From NCBI GenBank assembly GCA_920105805.1, contig CAKKTI010000006.1, positions 1 through 64,000 of the forward strand: a stretch of 64,000 bases of DNA, in the 5' to 3' direction. Under the pieces are notes generated by a model that saw only the letters and a list, made by a program, of their open reading frames with translations, searched no databases and was not told the DNA's origin. Source of the DNA: Condylostoma magnum (taxonomy: Eukaryota > Ciliophora > Heterotrichea > Heterotrichida > Condylostomatidae). This document shows positions 1 to 12,780 of this stretch, in pieces (the stretch's first letter is position 1; every line of letters starts with the position of its first letter). The position numbers were made by a program, and so were the translations under genes.

Positions 1-326
1 AAGATTCAGATTCCTTAGTTGCTCAATTCATCTTTTTATAAATAATAGCATATTTAGAATTATTAAAATAAAACATTTTAGCCCTGAGCTTGACACTTGA
101 AATCCATATATTTTCCCTTCTCTTTATAATTCTCTCAAATCGTCTCGCAAATTCCACAAAAAATATTTTCAATAAGGTGGAAAATCAATTTTCGCTCCCC
201 ATTCAAAAATCTTCTTTCTGGAGCTGCGTACCAACACTTTCCTATACTAATTAACCTATTTCTTACCAGTTTTAACACAAAATCATCCAATTTAGGCTTT
301 TTTCCTAGGTGCAGGCGCCTTTTCAT
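1..326 (-). CDS. Hypothetical protein, N-terminal part (runs off the left edge)
   Basis: The frame opens at ATG 324-326 and reads leftward off the window for about 108 codons with coding-like, charged sequence (MKRRLHLGKKPKLDDF near the start, then ICETIWENYKEKGKYMDF). One UGA is read as Trp and several UAA as Gln; read as stops they would leave only 63 residues. The sequence after the first UGA keeps the same character, which is why I extend it. I recognise no family. A plus-strand hypothetical gene begins just downstream in the opposite direction, so the two look divergent. The start is the first in-frame ATG after an AT-rich gap; the 3' end is not in the window. Confidence 0.6.
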
Positions 327-358
327 CCCCCTATTTAAAAGTCAACTACTATAATAAA

Positions 359-910
359 GCAGATTGTGAATATGAAGAATGCGAATACTGAAAGAATATA
401 ATTACTAATTATGAATAATCAGCAGCTATTGCAAATTAAGGACTGCGAATTAATGACTCAGATTTACATAAGTATATTTTTGACTGTGAAAACATCAATA
501 AAAGCTTTATATAGATGAATTAATATATACTAACCTTAGAAAATGTTGATATTAATAACTTTAGAACTAAATTGAACTATATGGAATAAAGTGGAAATGA
601 CTTAGGGTTTTATTAAGATTTAAATTAATTAGTAGATAGTTGCAAAAAGTTTAGTAATGGATTTTATAATGAATAAGAAATACTACATAAGAAATAAGGA
701 GAGACGGATTAAGATATAGCTAAAATCCTTATCTAATAATTTGAAAATAAGCAATGTGTAGTTATTTGGCATTTGAAAGAAATATACGAATCATTAGAGC
801 TAATTAACTAAAATACTTAAGTTTAACCAAAAATAGGTTAATAGGTGTTTACAAAATTCAAATTTTAAGCAAATATAAAGGAAAAGTTAATCTTCAATTT
901 AATTGATTAA
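359..910 (+). CDS. Hypothetical hydrophilic protein
   Basis: About 180 codons of acidic, Asn/Gln-rich coding-like sequence, for example NYEQSAAIANQGLRINDSDL, ending at UAA 908-910, after which it turns into low-complexity hydrophobic translation. The opposite strand gives a poorer protein. The start is unresolved: no ATG lies in this frame near the 5' end, while an ATG at 372 opens a neighbouring frame, so a short intron or a frame error near the start is possible. No domain is recognised. It diverges from the edge gene. Confidence 0.45.
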
Positions 911-999
911 TTTTTGCAATTCTTGTTATACCTGTTAATTATATGTTAATAATTAAATAATACAATTTGTTGTAAATTCAAAACTTTCTTAATCTTCAA

Positions 1000-1722
1000 T
1001 GTTAAAATCCTTAAAACAATGGTGATTATACTAATATCTTTCTTCGCATTAGTAACACAACATGCTTCATTATATTTTTGCTGGGGTTAAGTTAAATCAA
1101 AATAAGAATTGAGTTGTTCACCACAATCAGAGCAATTTGAACAGGGAAATGCAGCCAAAAAACTGCCTGTGTCTATTATCACCAATTATGTTGAATTATT
1201 ACTACTTCCTGTTAAATAAACGTACTAAATGTTGCCGGATTGTTAATGTTTAATATAGTTAAAGATAATATTTTGGTAGGCTCACTACTCTCCAAAAATT
1301 TTAAGTAAAATGAGAGATATGCAGAGTAAATCTACTATTAATACTTCCATATATAAATTCAATTTAATAAGGGTACTTTTAACCTAATGATGATTTCATA
1401 TAGATAACCTAAGAAAGCCCATATGCCTTTATGATTCATATGGCAGTTTAACTTCAAAACGCGAATCTTTGAGTTTTTTGTACAGAATTGAACAAATTTT
1501 CAGTTATAAAAGACAATTAGGTATATTAACAGTTTTTCTATAATAGATTGTCATAGTAGAACTTTCTCCTAGATTGGCAGTAGTGATATCAATAGGACTA
1601 GGCGTCCAGTTATCCTATCAGTGGATTATAGATCCAGGATTAATAGCTGCTTCATTGACATGGCTTGATAAGACATTGATAGTAATACTTAGTAATAGAG
1701 TAGAAATTGTTTTTATTTGCAT
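1000..1722 (-). pseudogene. Pepsin-type aspartyl protease fragment with signal peptide
   Basis: From ATG 1720-1722 one frame runs through a signal-peptide-like start (MQIKTISTLLLSITINVLSS) to a clear pepsin-family active-site block: VIIDTGSFLAAFPCSNCSDC at about residues 181-200, with the Asp-Thr-Gly at 1165-1173. The Cys-rich sequence after DTG resembles the plasmepsin V-like branch known from protists. The family needs about 300 more residues and a second Asp motif. I find neither: the frame decays near 1000 and a plus-strand reading looks better below 910. The 60-residue stretch between signal peptide and active site is also odd. I read it as a truncated host gene; an intron-split gene is the alternative. 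Confidence 0.45.
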
Positions 1723-3391
<1,669 letters not shown>

Positions 3392-4054
3392 TAATGTAAC
3401 TTTTAGATTTTAAATTAAGTTTTACTATGTTGGTAATAATTAAATATTGTTAAAAATGTATCCTAATTGGCTAGATTAAAGTATAATAGTAGCTTTATTC
3501 ATAAAAAATAAAGTGATATTTGATGTAGGTTTAACATAAGCAACTTATCTATTTGAAGTATATAATAGAAATGTATTTGATTCGTATATCTAAACTATTC
3601 ACTCCAAAGGAATTATTAAATGAATAGTAGTGTTATTCAATTTTGTAAACTTTTTAAACATCAAATATTGTGGTTTTAGGATTAGATAAACACTATTATC
3701 TAGGGACAAATGTAATCTGTAAATAATATTGATTATTATTATACCCCTTTGTAAATTTATATATCAATTTAACGCTTATTTGCTTAAAAGTATAATAGTA
3801 TATTGAATTAAGATCAAGGTTTATAAATGCTTATATTGTTAAATAAAAATAAAAAGATTTAAAAGTTCAAGTTGATATTAAATAAAGCTTATCATCATTT
3901 AAAAATCTAAGAAGCAATATTTAAACCTTAAATTTAATAACGCTTCTAACAATCCTCTAAAATAAGTATGAAAATAATAGAATTATAGCAGATAAATCTT
4001 ATAAAAATACTGGCTTATATCTTGTATAAAACTATAAAAAGCTTAAAGCAATAT
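3392..4054. other. AT-rich intergenic stretch
   Basis: About 660 bp downstream of the E2 gene. All frames give low-complexity Asn/Ile/Lys/Phe translations with no family motif. I see no structured RNA or repeat. Confidence 0.4.
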
Positions 4055-4290
4055 AGAAGATTTAATTAATAAACATGAGCTTCATATGAGAATGTCCTAC
4101 ATATGAAAACAGTACTTTAAAAGCAGCACCACCAGGTAAATTTATTGCTTTGAACTTATCCAATTTTAAATCAATAATAAGATCTGCTGCTTGTACATAT
4201 AGTAATTCATTTACAAATAAACCTAAATAAATGAAGGAAATTGGTTTAATGATATTATTTCATCAAATGATTTTATGATTATTACGTTAT
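4055..4290 (-). pseudogene. DJ-1/PfpI-like fragment
   Basis: On the minus strand a short block reads AADLIIDLKLDKFKAINLPG followed by GAAF. This matches the DJ-1/PfpI pattern (a V-A-D...D...FD-I-LPGG strand and turn before the nucleophile region). The residues around it do not continue the family: the nucleophile elbow and the following helix are missing, and no start or end is obvious. It looks like a relic of a host gene, or a chance resemblance in a short stretch. Boundaries are approximate. Confidence 0.3.
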
Positions 4291-4405
4291 TACCATAAAT
4301 TAAAATAATTATATTACAAGAGTGGTTAAATTAGTCATTTAGATTGTACAAAGTTTGACAATTAAAATATAGTATTATTAACTCTAAATTAAAAAAATAT
4401 TGAAA

Positions 4406-4687
4406 ATGGGATGCAAATCTTAAAAGGGCATTAGTGTTGTTACTCCTTTCGACTTTACATTAGATTCTAAAAAGCATCAGACCGCCAATAATTTTATTAC
4501 TGATAATAAAACATCTCTAAGATCTTTTAGTTAAACATACAGAGGCTAGCCCTTTAAAGCTGAAAAAATATTAGTAGAAAAGGGATATGTCCTTGCCAAA
4601 GTAAAACAAGAAAAAGCCGAAAGCAAAACTTAATAGCAATCAATTAGAAGGTCAAGTAGAAGAAGTAAATCAATTATATGTAGTTGA
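4406..4687 (+). CDS. Small acylated-type protein (MGC start)
   Basis: About 93 residues starting MGCKSQKGISVVTPFDFTLD and ending in a basic run, RRSSRRSKSIICS, before UGA at 4685-4687. Gly2 and Cys3 are the usual pattern for N-myristoylation plus palmitoylation, so membrane attachment is likely by inference. Internal UAA/UAG codons read as Gln. If the UGA is Trp the frame continues into weak sequence, so I take it as the stop. No family is recognised. It stands alone between AT-rich stretches. Confidence 0.55.
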
Positions 4688-5149
4688 GTAAATAATAAAA
4701 AGTATTAGTCAGAATAATTTGGGTTTTATGTATAAGTCTTTATGCTTCAGGATAGTTTGAAATGAATGCTTATAAATTCTCTGATCTTATTTAAATTTAT
4801 AAGGGAATATATTCTGCATTCAGCAATACAGAATTATGATTGCAATGAAATATGAATTTAGAAATTCTGCTAGGTTTCTTTAATACATAATAAAAATGGT
4901 TTAATACTATTTTTAAAAATTACAGAATTTAAAAGGGATTGATTATTGATGATAGCTCAATTGATTGTATTTGGTACTTAATTATATAGGCTTTTGTTAT
5001 TCCAAACCAATCTAAATTTAGATCCTTATACTATTTGTTCTAATTTAATTTACTTCACCAAATACTTTTAGATAATTGTTTTCTATAACTCGTATTTACA
5101 ATAAATAACCTGTTAATTACTTAATAAATCTAAAACAAAATCAATTAAT
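4688..5149. other. AT-rich intergenic stretch
   Basis: About 460 bp with only short weak readings, including a 43-codon one from ATG 4763 that has no recognisable content. It separates the MGC protein from the 3' end of the zinc-finger gene. Confidence 0.35.
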
Positions 5150-5605
5150 CTAAAAATTATCAGCGTTCGCATCTCTCGACTCAATCTCTACAAAAATCGG
5201 TAGTCTCTTTTTAATATCCTCTTAAAACTTTAGATTTTTAATTACATCTACAAGTTCTTCATTATTTTCTAATTTTTATTCACTATGTATAAATTGGCAC
5301 TTTGATCCATACATACAGTATCCATCCTCGTAAAAGTGTCTGCATTGTTTAGTTTTTAATTAATTTGGTTGTTCTGGTTTCGATCGTAACTCATCATAAC
5401 CATGAGCAAAAATGCAATCCGCTCCGAATTTGCAGTTGCCAGATTATCAATAACTACATATCTATGTTTTATACCTTGTATTGTAAATTGTAACAGGATT
5501 TAACCGATTCTTAATTGATCCTTACTTAGAAGGAGTACCAAATTTGCCAGATTATGAATTTGGTGACTATGATCTCTAAGCCTGTCCTTTTCTAGTTACT
5601 TCCAT
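5150..5605 (-). CDS. Tandem CCCH zinc-finger protein, TIS11/ZFP36-like
   Basis: 151 residues with two CCCH fingers. The first reads YKTQICSYWQSGNCKFGADC then IFAHG; the second reads KTKQCRHFYEDGYCMYGSKC then QFIHS. This paired arrangement is typical of tristetraprolin-type RNA-binding proteins, which bind AU-rich mRNA. Spacing in finger 1 is C-x7-C-x5-C-x3-H, one residue shorter than usual in the first interval. The Trp in finger 1 is a UGA codon. N-terminal residues are Ser/Gln-rich and disordered. The stop is UAG at 5150-5152. The SCP phosphatase gene lies 145 bp upstream on the same strand. Confidence 0.85.
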
Positions 5606-5750
5606 TAATATATAAGCTAACTAAAATTATTTAAGATTTTTGTATGTTATGGTATTTTGTAATACTTGATAATATTTAAGATTGTATTAATAAGAATGTG
5701 AGAGAATACTAACTTATAGATTACAAAACCAAAATTTAAAATAATTTTAT

Positions 5751-7118
5751 TTACTTTTTAACTCCTCTAATATATTCATTGAAATAGTCATCATAAAAGG
5801 TTCTTAGTTAAAATGTTTTTCTATTGACTTCTCTTATATCACGTACATTGCATATTCCCTTTAAATAATCAATTAAACTTTTTAACTCAGTATCATAATA
5901 ATTATCATGCCAAGATATAATAGGCACTCCATTATCAATTTAATACCCAAAACTATAAGCAGCATTATCAACAATGACAATATCTTTTAATCTTCTCCCT
6001 ACTAAAACTCTAAGGTCCTTGATAAAAACTCTATCTACCTATATACAACTGTCCCTATAAAGCCTATGATGAATATACTGTTTATTAGGATCTAGATAAT
6101 CTAACACAACATCAGCATAGCATTGATGGGAGGCTGTGAAAACCATAACTTCAAAATTCTAATTAGCAGCTTTTAAACACTCAAAAGCATATGGACGAAT
6201 ATTCATACCAGCTTAAGTTATTTCCCCAGTAGGAAATTTAATAGGAAGAATTACATCAGGATTGTTTGATAGATCGCTACTACAATGTACTAAAGTTTCA
6301 TCTAAATCAAGAATTAGAGTTTTCATGTTTTCATATCCAGGGCGTCTTGGGAAATATTTCCTTTTGAGTCTTATTTGATCTATATTAGGAGAAGGAAGAT
6401 TTTTAACGAATCTTAGAGCTTAAAAGGTTTAAAATAAATGTTCTTTATATAGCATTTCTGATATAGCCTTAGCTTCGTCTGGTGATAAGTTTTGTTTGGC
6501 AGAAGGAATACTACTTTGAACTTATGTTACTATATTCTATAACTAATCTGGTTGATTTTATGATAAATTTGACTACTTTGGAGTCAAGCTTTTAGTTTAG
6601 GTTAAAATGCTTTTAGATTGGTAATCATTATTTTAGTAGATCCTATTAGCATTTGGAGTTTTAGGTTTATATCGCGTACTGTTATTTGTTTAAAATGGAT
6701 GAAATTAATTAATATTGCTTTAGGTTGATATAAGTTTTGAAGCTTTGGCTCTAATATTCTTTTATTGCGATTTAAAATTTCCAATAACTATTTAATTTCT
6801 AGGAGTTTATTTACTATCGAAAATGAATTACCTTGTCTGAGAACTGTTAGGAGTGCTATTGACAGATTTAGATTTAAGCGAATCTCTCATTGTAAATTAT
6901 ATTTTATTACTGGTTGTGTGTATCTTAGGAGTAGGATAAATAAATGTTTTCCTAGTATTTGAAGGTGAATTTTTCCCATAGTACAAAAATCCATCAATTT
7001 CTTAACTTGAATCTTCTTAATCTTACACCTTTATAAACAGCTTTTTAGATTTTGCAGTGATATTACCCTCTTTTGAGGAAAAATACCGAGGGGATTTTTA
7101 TTGTAATCTAGGATTCAT
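5751..7118 (-). CDS. SCP/NLI-interacting-factor-type phosphatase (FCP/SCP, HAD family)
   Basis: 455 residues. The C-terminal 200 residues are a full FCP/SCP catalytic domain: [18 protein letters not shown] (DxDE signature), [37 protein letters not shown] and PIISWHDN. The N-terminal 250 residues are Ser/Asn/Gln-rich, disordered, and dense in UAA/UAG Gln codons. Known members dephosphorylate serine in the RNA polymerase II tail or in signalling proteins; the substrate here is unknown. It has a paralogue at 18,254-19,636 with the same domain order. Its ATG is only 12 bp from the calpain ATG on the other strand. The stop is UAA at 5751-5753. Confidence 0.9.
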
Positions 7119-7130
7119 TTTATAATAAAA
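7119..7130. promoter_or_regulatory. 12-bp divergent spacer between two start codons
   Basis: The phosphatase ATG (minus strand, 7116-7118) and the calpain ATG (plus strand, 7131-7133) are separated by 12 bases of A and T only. Both genes are well supported, so the promoter elements and 5' UTRs must be extremely short or lie inside coding sequence. I see no distinct motif. Confidence 0.6.
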
Positions 7131-9635
7131 ATGTAGGAATGATATCCCATTCATGTCGGAGTGTATGTAAAACCTGATGGAACTGTTAGAAATGCAACTC
7201 CCATTCCAGTTTTAATCGAAGATTTTATTGTTTGATAGTATACTGAAGTAAAGCATTAGTTTAAACTTACTGAACCACAGTATACAGATATTTTGGAAGT
7301 TACTGATAGTGATTGGGTTTAAGATTAAGTTGAAATTCAAGATAATATATTTATTAATAGCATTTGATATAGTAATTTATAGAGATAACTTGTAAGCCTT
7401 ATAAACAATAGGAATTAGAGGATTATTGCAAGGTGTTATTTTAATGATGAAAAGTTTGAGCATACAGGGCTCATTTTTCTAGAAATCCCCTTAGAGAAAT
7501 ACTCTGGTCAAGCTATATATGATTTCAGGTATAATTAAAAAGTAAATATATAGGAAATAATGACTTTTAACATTGAATAGAACTTTAATAACGACGAATG
7601 AAATGATGCAAGTACTTTTACATTAACCTAAAGACTTTTAAACAATTTACCTATAGACTTTCTCCCTCTATAGTATATAAGAACAGTCTTATCCTGAAAT
7701 ATTTTTGAAGATCCTAATTTCCCTATAAATGATAACTCTATATTTGGTACAAAGAATAAATCAAAGATTTAATAAGATTACTGTTGAAAAAGAGCAAGAT
7801 CTCTATTTAATTAAGACCCCTATGTGTTTTATGAGAGTATTGATAAAAGTGATGTGAATTAAGGAGAAGTAGGTAATTGTTGATTCATGAGTATCCTTTC
7901 TGCAATGGCTGAATAGCCATAGATAATATAAAAACTCTTTATTTCAACAGAATATGATTCTAAGGGTGTGTATAGAGTAACTCTTAATAAACATGGGGAA
8001 TGAGAAACTATAACACTAGATGATTAGATCCCTTGCTATACTAGAGATGGACCTATTTTCAGTAGGGCTAATGGCCCTGAGTTATGGGTTATTCTATTAG
8101 AAAAGGCCTATGCAAAACTACATGGAGCCTATTTGCATCTAAGTGGAGGCCATGTTAATCATGCTTATGTTGATTTAACTGGAAAACCATCTTTTTAGAT
8201 ATAATATAAAGATTATTAAACTCCTTAAGGTATTTATGCAATTTGGCGCAAATTATTGCAAGCTTGTGATAGAAGTGACTTTCTAGTTACATCTACTAAG
8301 TCATAAATTGATAGAAATTCGACTGGAATTGTAGGAAGTCATTATTATGCTATATTATAAGTTATTGAATATAATGATAATAAATTGATGAAATTAAGAA
8401 ACCCTTGGGGGCATTTTGAGTGATAAGGAGACTGAAGTGATGGTTCTCAAACATGAACTGATGAAATGAGGCTTATTTTAAATTAATATGGAAAGGATGA
8501 TGATGGGGAATTTTGGATAAGTTGGGATGATTATCTTAAATACTTTGTTACTGTTGCTATATGCATAAATTAAGATTTTATAGAAAAGGGTTTTAGACTA
8601 TCAATGAAATTAGGAGTATTAGGAGGAGAGAGTGAATATTTTTATGAAGTTTAAATAGAGGAGAATTAAAAGATATATATTGGAGCATTCTAAGAGGATA
8701 ACAGAATAGTAGGAACTAAGGATTTAAGACCTATTATTGATACAGGAATTGTAATATTGAAATTAATGGAAACTGGGTTATTTGAGTTTTATGCTTGCTC
8801 TAATAAATTATAATATTAAAGGGATTAATTTTTAGAAGTAGATATAGAACCTGGTGTATATCAAGTTCAGTTAATTTCTGGAGGAGTCGGTATGATCAGA
8901 AAATCAGAATTATAAGAAGTACCAATTTGAACTAAAAATAGCATTTTGCATCCAATTATGAAAAATCTAATTAAAGATATTTTTAAAACTCATGCAAGGA
9001 TTAATAAGGATAGCTTAGATTATGAAGAACTCAATACAATAATACAAAAGTTGTATCCAAATGAAACTACCAACATACAAAGCATTTTAAGTAAGTTTGC
9101 CAGCACGGATAATGGTTTAACTTATTATGGACTATGTGATTTGATAAATAAGTACTTTGTTAATATTTAAAACAACAATCCTGATTAATTATAGTAATAA
9201 TTGTAAACTTTTTTATTGCTTTTTGGCTATGATGAGTAAGGCTATAATATATCCCATCGAAATTTATATATAAAATTCTTTTCTCAGACTGATCTGCATA
9301 TACAATAATTTCCAAACGACTAACAACTATACCAATAAGCCTGATAAGAATTCTCCTAACACTCTTGTGTATAACCAACTATTATATCCGATCACTTCTA
9401 TATATACATGAATTCCCATGACCGAGGATGCACAATCATAGCAAAAAACGACTCAAATTATAACTATTAATTAAAAACTAGAATACAGGTAAATAGTTCA
9501 GAGTATACATTATTCCACGGAAATGAAGACCAATTAACCAATACACTACTGGCAAACTAATGCATTGTTGTAACTCACTTACTACTTCATTCAGCAGGAG
9601 GTTACTCAACCCGATATTCAGTCAGAAGAATTTAG
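7131..9635 (+). CDS. Calpain-type cysteine protease
   Basis: 834 residues. The catalytic triad is intact: Cys250 in EVGNCWFMS, His404 in GSHYYAI and Asn424 in LRNPWG. The Trp of GNCW and those of HFEWQGDWSDGSQTW include UGA codons at invariant sites. A beta-sandwich-like region follows, then an EF-hand-like helical stretch. A UAA at 9168-9170 could look like the end, but excellent coding sequence continues in frame for 155 residues to UAG 9633-9635, which is 19 bp from the stop of the convergent CXC gene, so I read the UAA as Gln. Known calpains are cytosolic calcium-dependent proteases. Confidence 0.9.
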
Positions 9636-9654
9636 TCTAATTATAACAAAATTA

Positions 9655-10455
9655 TTAAAAACGCCTCTTACGAGTCCCGTCTTCTTTATTTTTACATCCG
9701 CTGCATTTACAAAACTCTCCACATTTGGCCTAAATCTAAAAGCATTCACAGTACTTCTTAAGACATGCTGATTTTTTACAATTGCATCCTCTTTAATGCA
9801 TAAACTTTTAAGTTGCATTTACCAAAACTGTATCAAACTTAGGCTGAAAAGCATTTGGATTCCTGTCCAGAGTACTCTTTATAGCCTAATCCCTTACACT
9901 TCCAGCCTCCTCCGTATTAAGACAGTCAATGCAGTTACAATCATTGCACACTTATCCTATTCTAAAGCAATCACAGTACAGTTTTAAGCATTATGACTTT
10001 TAGCAATTGCAAACTACACTTTATTCTATCTCACTACGCTAGCGCTTTTTAGGAATTTAAGGACTTGGAACCTCTTTTGTAGGTTAATTGTTAGCAGTTG
10101 TTATATTTAGTTTAACTTTTACCTTACTGGCTTGGAATTAACTTGGCATTTAGCTAAAATCAAGCTTTTGTATGAACCTTTGATTTGACTGCTTTTATGA
10201 GAAATCGGTAAACTTGTCATCATTTGAAGGCGCTGGGGAATGGTTTCCATTTACAATTCAGTTTGGGGTTCCAGTTCTATGTAAATTTTACAATGAAGGA
10301 TAGTTGGAGCCTCTAGCTCCATTAGCAAGGGGTGTTAGAGTTGATATACAATATTAACTAAAAGGAGATTATTAAGGAGTTCTCCCATTAGCTATTCTTT
10401 TTATAGGAGTTGCAGGATATGACTACTAATTTTTATTTTCTGGATTATTTTCCAT
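9655..10455 (-). CDS. Tesmin/LIN54-type CXC (CRC) DNA-binding protein
   Basis: 266 residues. Two cysteine-rich CXC motifs, CNCQKSQCLKLYCDCFRIGQ and CNCKKSACLKKYCECFQIQA, flank the conserved linker RNPNAFQPKF. This is the CRC domain of LIN54, tesmin and TSO1, which binds the CHR promoter element and works in DREAM/MuvB-type cell-cycle complexes in other eukaryotes. The 130-residue N-terminal part is disordered and Ser/Pro/Gln-rich. The whole frame is continuous without introns. It ends in tandem UAA codons (9652-9657), 19 bp from the calpain stop. A nuclear transcription regulator is the likely role. Confidence 0.92.
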
Positions 10456-10515
10456 TTTATCAATAAGAACGTAAAGCTTATATTGATATAATTCTATACT
10501 TCCTTTCACATATTA

Positions 10516-11271
10516 CTAAATTATATTACTACTACATCATCTAAAATAAATTTGTATAGCAGAAACTCCAAAACTTGCATCACAAGGCTGATCCGCTAAG
10601 GTAGATCCAAACCTGACAGAAATTTCACTATCAGTATGAGGAATTACTACATCAATTGGTCTAATAAACTATCCTTCTATAATATCAGGATTTCCACATA
10701 CATTATATCCAGAAGTAATATCGTTAATCTCATATGCCTAAGCCCATACATAGCTAAACTGTCCTCCGAACCCGATCTGCATATATCCAGTCTCCCCATT
10801 CCACTGATCGATGAAGTGGTAATTAAGTCTGAACCTCAGAAAATTATGCTCTGGTAAATCTCTGTATACCCGAGTTGGTTACTATATAGCAGTTTGACAA
10901 TACCCCCCAAGCATGTGAGCACCTCCACACTCAGTAACAGCATCTTCACTCCAATCAAAAGCAGCTACTACATTAAAATCCTCGTAGCTATATAAAGACC
11001 ATTGTCTTACACCTCTTATACTAAAACCTTAATCAAATACTAAATCAGCTGTAGTTAGAACATCACCGTTGAACGTTGTTCTAGAGTTTTCATCAAAGTA
11101 AAATAAGCGACTATTGTCACATGTAAAGGAAAGAGGAATTGTAGAGTTCTCATAGCCTAAACGGCACTATTAGGATGAAGAGAGAAATGTAAGGCCTGGA
11201 CTCCCTGATATTGAAAGCTAAGAGTAGGAAGTTTGAGAGAATGTCAGGATTGATAGGAAGTATAAAATCAT
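10516..11271 (-). CDS. Secreted protein with possible beta-sandwich (jelly-roll-like) domain
   Basis: 251 residues starting with a clear signal peptide (MILYFLSILTFSQTSYSQ). The mature part has even-spaced aromatic and Gly residues, eight or more cysteines, and blocks DQWNGETGYMQIGFGGQFSY and FGVSAIQIYF that suggest a beta-rich extracellular domain. Similar DxWxGE-containing secreted proteins are, as I recall, common in ciliates, but I cannot name a family. The stop is UAG at 10516-10518, 60 bp upstream of the CXC gene start on the same strand. Confidence 0.7.
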
Positions 11272-11321
11272 TTTTTATATGAAATTGGAGGGATGTATAT
11301 TTTATAAAGTATAAAATTAAT

Positions 11322-12767
11322 CTATTTTATTAAGGAAATATCTTCATCAATGGTTATATCCTTATCGTAGATGACTCTACGCTTTTTGAATAATGTTCTA
11401 AAATTTGGATTTAAGGATGCCATCAATTATTTTCTTTCTTATTCACGAAATTTCTTTATTTTTCTATACTAAAGACTATTTTCAGTATTTACAGTTTCTG
11501 ATAATTGACTTACTAGCATTTCCATTCTACGCTGCTGCAAAATATTTGTTCTAATTTTCTCGTCAAAAGAAATCATTTTATTGTATTTCTGCTATGCTAA
11601 TCATCTGGCATATTCATTTCTTTTTTGTATAAAATTGAGAATACATCTACAAATTTTATGTTTTCCTGACATTCTATTTCATAAAAGGTTTAAAACAGGC
11701 TGAAAGCTTTTATATTAATTCAATTAATATCCTGTTTTCAGAATTGCTAAATAAAAAAGCTCTGGAATTGTAATTTTTAGTTTGTCTGAATATGACTTTA
11801 TTTTCATTTTGATTATTTGTATTATATAAAGACCTTTAGATATTGGAAATGTTGATGAAATTTTTGTATTCATGAATATTAGTCAACTTAAAGAAGTAAT
11901 AATATCAATTTTAGCTGTTTAACTCTTCGTAGCAAAATCAAATGTTCGGTTATATAAAACAATAGAAAAACAGTCTCATGAATCATGCAGTTTGCTATAA
12001 TTTTAATCAATTAGATCTTTGAATATTAGGAAAGTTGTACTATTATTACCTATCACAAGACCTAGTATTTACTATATAGGAATTTTAATCATTTTCATCT
12101 TAGCCTCACTATTTCACTTATTATAATTTTTATTAATATATATGCAATTATCTGATGATACGTACCTGAAAAATACTGTTAAGCGTATAGGTCTTTCATA
12201 CTTGTAGTATCATATTTCATATCCTCTTTATAATCTTTGCATAGAAAATTCTAATGTGAAATTTACATGTCTAAAAACATTTGACTTTCTTAACTTGTGC
12301 GATTACTTAAAATACTTTTTTACTATTTATAGTGGATTCTTTTCAGATAAAAAATACGTCTGATATTAATAATCCAGCTCTTTTCTGTCATATTCTCTTA
12401 ATAATTCCTTTAAATATTGTTTTCTTAAATTTGAGTGGTCGCCGCATAAAAACAAATCAAATGAAAAGTACTATTCAAATTATTACTTTTACCTCCTTTT
12501 AGGAACTATAACGCTGAAAGATTTTCCTTTTCTAATACTTAATCTTCTCAGTTTTCTATGTATTACAGTTTACCATCTAATGTTATCATCTGGTTCATCA
12601 ATAAAAGTTAAAGATTGCCTTTAATTTAAAACTTATAGAGTTGAAATAGGGCTTAACTTTTAGAAATTTTTATCATTAATATCAGGAGCAGTTATATTTG
12701 AAACTTGCGTAACTAAAGTAATATCAGACTCATCATTAGGTATGATATCCGATTCCTCTTCTTCCAT
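11322..12767 (-). CDS. PH-domain-like protein with coiled C-terminus
   Basis: 481 residues. An acidic N-terminus (MEEEESDIIPNDESD) leads into a region resembling a PLC-type PH fold: RGYEIWYYKYERPIRLTVFF, then a basic stretch, IPIQQILGLVIGN, and DCFSIVLYNRTFDFATKS with a closing LSWLIF helix. That order (R..F.., ip..I..v..G, CFSI...RTlDl, Trp helix) is typical of phosphoinositide-binding PH domains. The C-terminal 130 residues are helical and basic. Several UGA codons read as Trp. The stop is UAG at 11322-11324. The next gene upstream on this strand ends 13 bp before its ATG. Confidence 0.75.
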
Positions 12768-12780
12768 TTAATTAATTTAA

